Below are positions 55,941 through 64,000 of a stretch of 64,000 nucleotides of DNA, piece after piece. How positions within the stretch are numbered: position 1 is the stretch's first letter; each line of letters opens with the position of its first letter. This DNA comes from Imbricaverruca yamaguchii (lineage: Eukaryota; Arthropoda; Thecostraca; Neoverrucidae). The stretch is taken from the NCBI GenBank assembly GCA_034440575.1, contig JAOTOL010001634.1:3097501-3161500 (forward strand), in the 5' to 3' direction. The notes under the pieces are model-generated. The model ran no database searches, was not told the DNA's origin, and saw only the letters and a list, made by a program, of their open reading frames with translations. The position numbers and the translations under genes are program-made.

Positions 55941-58874
55941 TGGCCACATGGCTCAGGTTTCTGTCAGCATAGAAGAATATGCTTGTTTCCACTTGGTGTT
56001 TAAGTTTAAGATAGAGTTTAATATTAAAATAACCAGCTTATATTACACTAGGTAGCTTCTATAATTATTGGCCAGCTGTATGGATGCTTTGTAGACCTGT
56101 GGTGTTCAGGGACATGTGATGTTCCAAATTTCAACAGAGCAGACTTTGACTGCATGAGAGTGGCTTTAAGTGCCATCAGATGGGAAGAAGAATTCTCCAA
56201 GTTAAATGCCTGTGAAATGTTGGAAAAGTTCAAATCTTACTTGAAGGAAATTCAGATTAGACATGTCCCCCAAAAGCAAAGATGCAAAAGAAGGGTAGGA
56301 AAGCCAGCATGGCTTACACCAGACTTGATAAAAGCAATTAAGGCTAAGAAAACTGCATTTAGAGTCTTTAAAGAAGCCTCAAATGTCGTTAATCTAAAGG
56401 CGTATTGAAAAGCTAGAGACACTGTGAAGCAAAAAACCATAGCAGCAAAGCGAGCAAAAGAACTTGATTTAGCTACAAACTGTAACGGGGACAGTAAAAA
56501 GTTTTTTAGTTTCTACAAGCTGAGTAAAGTTTCTAGCACAATTGGTCCACTGGAAGTAAATGGGACTACATTGGGTGAGATGGTTGAGGAGCTGAGCAAG
56601 CAGTTTAAATCAGTGTTTACATTGGAAGATATGACCAATCTGCTGACCATGCACCATAGTTCAGTGACATGTGATCTGACAAATGATGTTTATTTCATTG
56701 ATAGTGATGTTGTTTACAATCATCAGGAAAATAAAGCCAAACAAGGCATCAGGACCTGATTAAATTTATGCTAGGATGTTGCGGGAAGCTGAAAAGGAAC
56801 TGGCATTTCCACTTAGTATAATATTTTGTAGATCACTCACAAAATGAAATTCCAACAGATTGGAAAAGGGCAAATGTAGTTCCTATTTTCAAGAAAGGGG
56901 AAAGAGGGAAAGTTGAAAACTATAGGCCAGTATGTCTCACATCCCTAGTCTGCAAGGTACTCAAATCGATTATCAAGGATATAATAATTATCTGGAAAGG
57001 AACAGGTTGATTCAAGATACTCAACATGGGTTTAGAAAAGGACTGTCATGCCTCACAAATCTCTTGTACTTTTTGAACTTCATCACAGAACAGGTTGATC
57101 AGGGAAATCAGGTTGATGTAGCATATCTTGACTTTAGTAATGCCTTTGACAAGGTACCCGTAGACGGTTAATGATACAGCTTCAGTCCCATGGTATTGCA
57201 GATGGCATCTTAAAATGGATAAAGTTGTGGCTTTCAGGTAGACAGCAAAGAGTGATGCTAAATGGTACAAAGTCATCATGGCAAAATGTTCTTAGTGGAG
57301 TCCCCCAGGGTCAGTGCTGGGGCCACTACTGTTCATTATATTTGTAAATAATATCGAAAGTGACCTAAACAGTACTTAGTATAATATTTTGTAGATCACT
57401 CACAAAATGAAATTCCAACAGATTGGAAAAGGGCAAATGTAGTTCCTATTTTCAAGAAAGGGGAAAGAGGGAAAGTTGAAAACTATAGGCCAGTATGTCT
57501 CACATCCCTAGTCTGCAAGGTGCTCAAATCAATTATCAAGGATATAATAATTATCTGGAAAGGAACAGGTTGATTCAAGATACTCAACATGGGTTTAGAA
57601 AAGGACTGTCATGCCTCACAAATCTCTTGGACTTTTTGAACTTCATCACAGAACAGGTTGATCAGGGAAATCAGGTTGATGTAGCATATCTTGACTTTAG
57701 TAATGCCTTTGACAAGGTACCCGTAGACGGTTAATGATACAGCTTCAGTCCCATGGTATTGCAGATGGCATCTTGGTGATGCTAGAGTGATGCTAAATGG
57801 TACAAAGTCATCATGGCAAAATGTTCTTAGTGGAGTCCCCCAGGGTCAGTGCTGGGGCCACCACTGTTCATTATATTTGTAAATAATATCGAAAGTGACC
57901 TAAACAGTAAAGTTTTGAAATTTGAGGATGATTTGAAGGTCTTCAGGGCAATAACAGGTCAAGATGATCATATCTCGCTGCAAAAAGACTAAGACAAGCT
58001 TGTGAAGTGGTCCAAAGAAGGGCAAGTGAAATTTAACTTTGACAAGTGCAAAATCATGCATGTAGGTAGGCAGGATATGATGGCTCCATACTTGATGGGT
58101 GGCCAAGTGCTATCAGTGACTCAGCAGGAGAAGGGTCTAGGTGTTATTCTAAACACAAAATTGGGGGCATCAGAACTGACCAAGGAAGCCAGGAAGAAGG
58201 CACTGAGAATGCTTGGGGCAATAAATAAGAATGTATCATACAGAAGTGAGGAAGTCATCAGGAAGCTTTACTATGCATATGTCAGGCCACATTTGGAATA
58301 CTGCATCCAAGCTTGGTCTCCTAGCTATGAAGAAAGATTGTTGGCTTTTAGAGAGAGAGAGATTACAAAAGAGTGCTACAAAAATGGCTAATGGTATAAG
58401 CAACCTGGCATATGAGGAAAGATTGAAGAAATTGAGTATGTTTTCACTTAGATATAGAAGGCTGAGATGTGATCTCATTGAGGTCTTTAAATTTGTCGAT
58501 GGTCTGGAGAGGGGATATCTTTGGGAAAGGTTTGAATTTAACAGAAATGATGCAATTAGAGGTCATCAATTAAAAATTAAAGTTAACCACAGCAGAACAA
58601 GGTTAAGACAGACTTTCTTCACCAACAGGGTAGTAGAACACTGGAACCAGCTGCCAGAAACCATTGTCAGTAGCAGCACATTGAACATCTTTAAAAACAG
58701 CATCGACAATCATGATGAAAATTATTATAATAACATATAATGCTTGCTTTTCAGTATTACAGGGAGGGCTGATCGACAGATTTGGTGGGCAACTAGTTGA
58801 TTGTACAGAGTGCAACCAAGAAGAGCCCTTGTGACTCATAGTTGCACTAATCTTTTATGTCTTTATGTCCTTAT
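55941..58874 (+). pseudogene. LINE L1a: non-LTR retrotransposon with internal tandem duplication
   Basis: The 5' segment (from TGGCCACATGGCTCAGG) is shared with 59296. ORF1 and most of the endonuclease are missing between about 56035 and 56110. Then come the linker (KPAWLTPDLIKAIKAKKTAF), RT segments with FRKGLSCLTNLL and motif A YLDFSNAFDKV (twice), motif C-like KFEDDLKVF, GVILNTKLGASE, YVRPHLEYC, and C-terminal VVEHWNQLPE. The 3' end has TCTTTTATGTCTTTATGTCC repeats. Stops and frameshifts make it non-functional. Family: CR1/Jockey-like by motif and simple-repeat tail. Confidence 0.9.
56812..57912 (+). repeat. Tandem duplication of about 560 bp inside the LINE
   Basis: The segment beginning CTTAGTATAATATTTTGTAG at 56812 starts again at 57377 and runs through GACCTAAACAG. 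Both copies carry motif A. The second has a deletion of about 35 bp near 57775. The copies are about 98% identical where aligned, so the duplication is young relative to the element's decay. Confidence 0.92.
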
Positions 58875-59295
58875 GCCTTCCGGGAGCGAGGCGGGGGGAG
58901 GATGAAGCTATCAAACTTCCATGAGGCCGGATTAGAGGGGGCAGCAACAACTTTCCAAAAATCTGTGAATGTCATCATTAATCATATGACATTGCATCAT
59001 AAACAATGAGCCTAACATATGTTTACCTCCTTCCTGGTCAAACTTGGTCCTTCCTGGTTCCGCCGCTCTTGCATGGGTCTATTCAAGTTTGGTGGACCTC
59101 TCTGATGTTTGGTTTCTAGAAGTGCTTTAGGGAGCTGTCAAAACACCTGATCTGAGACATTGAACCACCATGAGTGGACCTTCTGCTGGACTTTGTGGGC
59201 CTTCATGAGCAGCATGAGGCTCATGCCACGTCTAACAGATCTGATCTAGAACCTCCAAATATAATGAAGGCTCCTGTCGACTGTTCGGGATGGTG
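58875..59295 (-). repeat. Dispersed repeat R1, copy B
   Basis: Reverse complement of 12090-12509. It fills exactly the gap between the 3' end of LINE L1a (58874) and the 5' start of LINE L1b (59296). Confidence 0.9.
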
Positions 59296-59990
59296 TGGCC
59301 ACATGGCTTGGGTTTCTGTAGTATAGAGGAATATGCTTGTGTCCTTTTGGTGTTTCAGTTTGGAATAGATTTAAGATAGAGTACAACAAAAAATGCAAGG
59401 TAACTGTGGGAAGTGTGATGGTATGGGAGTCATTGGTGACTTCAGAAGGAAAGTGGATATGTTATCAAAGGGGGTGGAACACCTGAAGTGTTTGGTGACA
59501 GGCCCATCACAGGGAATGCCAGCCAGGAGTGGTAACATCCATCCTCCCTATGGTAAATGTAAGTGTAGAATGTTATTTGAGGGCCATTGGGTTGAATACC
59601 AGGGTGGCGATTTTCAAGCTTAGTGTGAGGATTTGTGTGGTGGGGATTTTTGGGGGAGGACTGAAATGTTTGCAATAGGTGGGTTGTATCTGAGCAAGAG
59701 AAGAGTGGAACTGCTCAGGAATAGGTATGAGGAGTCAGTAGGAAACAGGGAACCGGGCAGGTCATGGGGGATGTAGCTGATGAAGAGAGAAGTACTGCAA
59801 GCAAGGGAAGGAATGGTTTATATTTTAATCATGTTTTATGTCAATGCCAGAAGTGTTGGGGGAAAAACATTTATGGAACTGCACGCATATATGTCGTCTG
59901 AAAAGCTAGATTTTGTATGCATAACAGAAGAATGCGATTACAACAGAGGCTTAACAGAGGCATGTGAGAAAAAAAAATTATAATCAGAAA
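59296..59990 (+). pseudogene. LINE L1b: 5' part (ORF1-like and endonuclease start)
   Basis: It starts with the same 5' block as L1a. A short ORF1-like frame (59393-59623) begins MQGNCGKCDGMG with a C-x-x-C pair. At 59780-59983 a frame has FYVNARSVGGKTFMELHAY and LDFVCITE, the N-terminal motif of apurinic-like LINE endonucleases (NARS...K...L..., D...ITE). The element breaks off at an A-rich end near 59985. Confidence 0.8.
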
Positions 59991-60195
59991 AGGAGTGTTT
60001 AATTTATTATATTATATGTATGTTTTTATTTATTATAATTAAGACAACTGGTGAAATAGTGACAAGCTATGGTTTTCTTCACTTTATCATGTTGTTTTAT
60101 TGAGTTTTCTTCCTTTCTTGTGATATTTATTACCTAATTATTGATCTGCGTCGGCGCCACTGGCGGTTGATGACGCGCGGCGTCTGTGTCGGCAG

Positions 60196-60347
60196 ATGGC
60201 CCGCAAGCGGGAGCCGCCACGGTCGGCGGGACGCCAGCGGCAGGCGTCCGCCGCCGGACCCAAGGCTGAGCAGGACGTCGGCTACGTCAAGATGCGCGCC
60301 CAGCTGGTGCAGCTGGGGCTGGCCCTGCGCGAAATCCCCGGCGACGG
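60196..60347 (+). CDS. OTUD3: OTUD3 exon 1 (start codon)
   Basis: ATG at 60196 follows GTGTCGGCAG, a good acceptor. A basic N-terminus (MARKREPPRSAGRQRQ) is followed by VKMRAQLVQLGLALREIPGD. Donor GACGG|GTGAGG at 60348, phase 2. Confidence 0.9.
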
Positions 60348-61309
60348 GTGAGGCCGGTGTGCGGCTGTGTGGAGGATGGAGTGGTGCTGCTTCCCGCCCG
60401 CTCCAGCTCCGCAGTAATGTGTATGATCTGATGATGTGATCAGTCTGTGAGAGTCTCCATGTCGGGTGTGTTTAAATACATGAAATACCATCATATGAGC
60501 ACATCAACATCAGTTACACTGGCAAAACACGATACCAGCAAGATGCACAAAACATGCCTCCAAAAATAATGTCCATATCAATGACATGACGTAACCCTAC
60601 CACAGGATCTGCATATAGGCCATATCAAACATGGTACCCCGTTTCACCATTTTCCGTTGATCATGAGTAAACTGTTTTCGATTAGCACTGAACCATGTGT
60701 CATCATAATCAGTTCATCGTCGAAGTAATAAACAATCGTTCAGATAATTTACTTTGAAAGATATCAGTTGGGACGGACTAAAGGGTCATGCTCAAATTAA
60801 ACGTTAATTATTCCTACAATACTGGTTCAAGCATAACGAATCACCGTCACAGCACAATGTTATGATAACAGAGACGATGTCATTCCAAGCAAGCTAGTGC
60901 AAAGTCTGACCACTACGACTCAAGCTGTTTTTCACTGACGATGCCTGCCATGTTTCCTTGAGCACCTTTTACTGATGTCTTGATCACTGGAATGCATGTT
61001 ATCTGTATCGTTGGGAATGTGTTTCTTCGAATATCTAATGTGATGATACATTCCGCTTGCAATATTTGTTCCTGGGAACGTGTATCAGACACGATATTTT
61101 GTAGAGCGTCATTTTCCATTACGATTTATGAACAGCAATGCGTCTCACGTCCGAACTGCGGCTCGCCGTGTTTTCAATTTCTATTGCTACCCAAAAAAAA
61201 GCTCTTCTAACCCATGCGATATTTGCACACAATATAATTGAGTGATTTGTCCCACGATAGTTTGTGGTGTTTGTCACAGCAGCACATGGTTCAATCGTTT
61301 CCACTGTGG

Positions 61310-61535
61310 TACCGGTTGTAGCTCAGCTGTATCTGTCGTGATACTCGCTGTACCCGTTCTGATACCCACTGTACCTCAGCTGTACCTTCTGTGGTGCCGA
61401 CTGTACCTCAGCTGTACCCGCTGTAATGCCTGTTGTGGTGCCCACTATGGTACCCGGCCGCACCTCAGCTGTACCTCCCGTGATGCCCGGTGCGGTACCG
61501 GCTGTGGTACCGGCTGTGGCTCAGCTGTGTCCACG
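61310..61535. repeat. Loose repeat of CTCAGCTGTACC before OTUD3 exon 2
   Basis: Five copies of CTCAGCTGTACC or CTCAGCTGTGTCC and many GTGGTACCGGCTGT-like blocks, with irregular 20-40 bp spacing. It is degenerate and ends at the exon 2 acceptor. Confidence 0.7.
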
Positions 61536-61544
61536 ATGCGGCAG

Positions 61545-61693
61545 AAACTGCCTGTTCCGGGCGCTGGCCGATCAGCTGACCGGCTGTGCTGGCGACCACA
61601 AAATGCACCGACGCCAAACCGTCGACTTCATCGTCCAACACCGCGACGAGTTCGAGCCGTTTGTGGAAGACGACGTACCGTTCGACAGACACG
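61545..61693 (+). CDS. OTUD3: OTUD3 exon 2 (catalytic cysteine)
   Basis: Acceptor GATGCGGCAG ending at 61544, phase 2. It encodes NCLFRALADQLTG with the catalytic Cys as its second residue, then HRRQTVDFIVQHRDEFEPF and VEDDVPFDRH. Donor CACG|GTGAGT, phase 1. A loose 20-40 bp CTCAGCTGTACC repeat precedes it (61310-61535). Confidence 0.95.
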
Positions 61694-62095
61694 GTGAGTT
61701 GGCAGACTCGACCGACACACGAGCGCCAACTCAAACAACACACGAACGCTGACTGGAGGCAGAAATTTGTCATTGTTTGAACAGTTGAAGTAGCCATGTT
61801 GACATGCGCTAACCTTGTATCTTTTTTGTATGGCTCGAGCTCGTCAGACATTTATATTTTGAGCGAATACAAACTTCTGCAAATGAGAAAAGAAAGAGGA
61901 AGATGAGCTGTGTTGCAAAGTGTAATATTTCAATGCTTTATATGTGTGGTAAGTTAGCACCCGTGTTTCTGCAGCATGTCGTCCTACAGGGACGTGCTGT
62001 ATCGCTGTATGTGATTTCTTGCCGCTCCACACGTTCTTTGAATGCCAGTGTCATTGATGTCAGATGTCGATGTCGATGTCGCGTGTCTGTGAACT

Positions 62096-62360
62096 GTGCT
62101 CTCCGGTGTCACTGCGATCTATCCTACACCCAGCTCTCCGGTGTCACTGCGATCTATCCTACACCCAGCTCTCCGGTGTCACTGCGATCTATCCTACACC
62201 CAGCTCTCCGGTGTCACTGCGATCTATCCTACACCCAGCTCTCCGGTGTCACTGCGATCTATCCTACACCCAGCTCTCCGGTGGTACTGCGATCTATCCT
62301 ACACCCAGCTCTCCGGTGGCGCTGAGATCTATCCTACACCCAGCTCTCCGGTGGCACTGT
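62096..62360. repeat. 35-bp minisatellite in OTUD3 intron 2
   Basis: About 7.5 copies of a 35-bp unit (CTCTCCGGTGTCACTGCGAT, CTATCCTACACCCAG). The last three have GTGGTACTG or GTGGCACTG variants. Because 35 is not divisible by three, the frames cycle. Confidence 0.95.
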
Positions 62361-62614
62361 GTTATACGTGGTATTACATGGTATTGTATTTTATTACTGT
62401 CATACTACATGGTACTGTACCTAACATCAAAGTAATCTATCAAAGTAATCATATTCTATCTTACACCATACTATTCCTGACACTATACTGTATTCAACAT
62501 CGCACTTTGTCTGACACACCGCACTCTGCCCGACACTGTGCCGTCTGACACTAGCACTGCTCTACTACTGCTCTGCTACCCTACTGCTCCGTTTGACACT
62601 GCTCTATCTGACAG

Positions 62615-62985
62615 TGGCCTGCTTGGTTGACGAAGGCACTTACGCCGGCAACGACAGCATCGTGGCGTTCGCGCGCAACCACGGAGTGACCGTCGTCATA
62701 ACCGGCGGGCACCGTCGTGGTGCCATGTACCTCCACGCGCCAGGTAATGTTATCGCCACACACCAGGTAACTATCGGGCACCGTCGTGGTGCCATGTACC
62801 TCCACGCGCCAGGTAATGTTATCGCCATACACCAGGTAACTATCGGGCACCGTCGTAGTGTCATGTACCTCCACGCGCCAGGTAATGTTATCGTCATACA
62901 CCAGGTAACTATCGGGCACCGTCGTAGTGCCATGTACCTCCACGCGCCAGGTAATGTTATCGTCATACACCAGGTAACTATCGGG
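62615..62985 (+). CDS. OTUD3: OTUD3 exon 3, end uncertain because of an overlapping repeat
   Basis: Acceptor TATCTGACAG ending at 62614, phase 1. It encodes VACLVDEGTYAGNDSIV, AFARNHGVTVVI up to 62700, matching OTUD3. Family alignment predicts VVIHQ next. That sequence with a donor (GTCATACACCAG|GTAACT) is missing directly after 62700 but is present in later units of the 69-bp array (for example near 62899 and 62968), and the frame stays open to there. The exon end is therefore ambiguous. Confidence 0.7.
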
Positions 62986-63330
62986 CACCGTCGTGGTGTC
63001 ATGTACCTCCACGCGCCAGGTAATGTTATCGCCACACACCAGGTAACTATCGGGCACCGTCGTGGTGCCATGTACCTCCACGCGCCAGGTAATGTTATCG
63101 CCACACACCAGGTAACTATCGGGCACCGTCGTGGTGCGATGTACCTCCACGCGCCAGGTAATGTTATCGCCACACACCAGGTAACTATCGGGCACCGTCG
63201 TGGTGCCATGTACCTCCACGCGCCAGGTAATGTTATCGCCACACACCAGGTAACTATCGGGCACCGTCGTAATGCGAAATGCCGCCATACGCCAGATGTT
63301 ATCGCCACACACCAGGTAACTATCAGACAC
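62705..63330 (+). repeat. 69-bp minisatellite overlapping OTUD3 exon 3
   Basis: About nine 69-bp units (23 codons), e.g. GGGCACCGTCGTGGTGCCAT, GTACCTCCACGCGCCAGGTA, ATGTTATCGCCACACACCAG, GTAACTATC. Every unit has two donor-like sites (CCAG|GTAATG and CCAG|GTAACT). Units 3 and 4 (about 62893 and 62962) read GTCATACACCAG, which restores the family's VIHQ. The last two units are diverged. Confidence 0.95.
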
Positions 63331-63494
63331 CATCGTAATGCGATATACCGCCGTACGCCGGATAGCGGTATCACGTTACACCAGCTAATGACATCGTTGT
63401 GTGCTAGGTACATTGACCAGGTGCCGTCGCTATTCGAAAGAGAAACCATCGGCATACTAGGTGCGGTCCGGAAGTACCGGGGCTAGTCGTTGGT

Positions 63495-63852
63495 TGGTTG
63501 GTTATTGGTTTTACGACACATCGACCGTTGAGTCATGTAGCGCCGCCAATCTCTCACGCCGAGTGGTCGCGGGCGAAGAGTAGTGACAGGTGAGACTCGA
63601 ACCCACAACCTTTCGATTGTTAGACGAGCAACTTACCCTTAGGTGGGGCGTGGATGGCCGAGTGGTTAAGGTGTCGGGCTATGGGTACCAAAGGTCCCGG
63701 GTTTGACTCTAGCGCCACTCAGAACATTTCCCAATCCCCCGGCCCACCGGCGAAACAGTGTGGGCGGCGCCATTAGACGTGAATGTGCATAAAGAGTGTC
63801 GTGAACCAACCAATAAACAAACAAACTTACCCTTAGGCTGCTCGTCCCCCCG
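63495..63852 (-). mobile_element. SINE S1 copy, interrupted by another SINE
   Basis: 63495-63643 plus 63838-63852 together match the S1 copy at 39330-39482: tail CATGACTCAACGGTCGATGT (minus strand), B-box-like GGGTTCGAGTCTCACCT, and head GGGGGACGAGCAGCC. The middle is displaced by the S3 element. Confidence 0.88.
63630..63837 (+). mobile_element. tRNA-Leu/Ser-headed SINE (family S3) with a 14-bp target duplication
   Basis: AACTTACCCTTAGG is present at 63630-63643 and 63824-63837. The 180 bp between begin TGGGGCGTGGATGGCCGAGT, then GGTTAAGG (A box, Leu/Ser type), GTCCCGGGTTTGACTC (B box) and a 3' (AAAC)n tail. It is nested in S1, so S3 moved later. Confidence 0.93.
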
Positions 63853-64000
63853 GAGCTAGTCGTGAGGAGCATGAACTGGTAGTGCAGATTTGAGGCGCTA
63901 GATGGCGGCAACCAGCCTCATCATGAAGCTTGTGCAGTTATCCGTTGCTGATCCTACATGCCTTTTCCTCGAGTCTTTTTCTGTTAGTGTCAGTGGCTTC

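Larger units (their letters stand above)
60196..62985 (+). other. OTUD3: OTUD3 gene, 5' exons (continues past the window)
   Basis: OTUD3 is a cysteine deubiquitinase of the OTU family. Exons: 60196-60347, 61545-61693 and from 62615. Phases 2 and 1 agree. The protein runs through LREIPGDG|NCLFRAL, where Asp and the catalytic Cys of the OTU DGNC box straddle the first intron, then QTVDFIVQHRDEFEPFVEDD and GTYAGNDSIVAFARNHGVTV. All match vertebrate OTUD3 (FVEDDxPF, TxAGNDAIVAFARN). The catalytic His and the UBA-like part must lie beyond the window. An AG immediately before the ATG suggests a 5' UTR intron. Confidence 0.93.

Noticed and set aside
62581..63455. Minus-strand frames of 250-271 codons
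   Set aside because: Shadow of the 69-bp array over OTUD3 exon 3.
63650..63720. Working tRNA-Leu or tRNA-Ser gene
   Set aside because: A and B boxes are present, but it has a SINE body, an (AAAC)n tail and a target duplication.

Overview
This is eukaryotic, metazoan nuclear DNA. The evidence is multi-exon genes with GT-AG introns, tRNA-derived SINEs, degenerate non-LTR retrotransposons and many minisatellites. The protein families (alpha-V/PS2-type integrin alpha, TTC36, OTUD3), the gene-dense first half and the heavy minisatellite load fit an invertebrate. An arthropod such as a crustacean is my best guess, but nothing here proves it.

Four protein genes can be assembled by exon homology and intron phase. 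(1) Bases 1-6997, plus strand: the 3' part of an integrin alpha subunit in eight exons. It covers calf-1, calf-2, a basic furin-type cleavage loop, one transmembrane helix and the GFFKR tail. (2) Bases 14497-37406, plus strand: a 17-exon gene for a 727-residue coiled-coil protein that I do not recognise. All 16 intron phases agree and one continuous frame results. (3) Bases 41195-48032, minus strand: a complete four-exon TTC36 (TPR protein 36) gene of 193 residues with an extra 5' UTR intron. (4) From 60196, plus strand: the first exons of OTUD3, an OTU deubiquitinase that continues beyond the window.

Between and inside the genes lie repeats. There are at least fifteen tandem arrays with units of 20-85 bp. 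There are several tRNA-headed SINEs, two of them with 14-bp target-site duplications. There is a foldback element split by a SINE, a terminal-inverted-repeat element with a central palindrome, and decayed LINE copies at 46.2-47.0, 51.9-52.7, 55.9-58.9 and 59.3-60.0 kb. Two further dispersed repeat families are each present as inverted pairs. Bases 8.3-14.4, 38-41 and 49-56 kb hold no gene I can support. The segment from about 44 to 60 kb is visibly more AT-rich than the rest.

The most striking pattern is that tandem arrays repeatedly sit on, and copy, splice junctions. In at least four introns the repeated unit contains the end of the exon plus its own 5' splice site, so 6-11 near-identical donors follow one another. 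Elsewhere the 3' splice site is duplicated. In one case the unit is 21 bp, exactly one coiled-coil heptad, and choosing any of six donors would lengthen the coiled coil by whole heptads. Several introns of the same gene also carry CTGAC/TGACC runs, which match the branch-point consensus, just before the acceptor.
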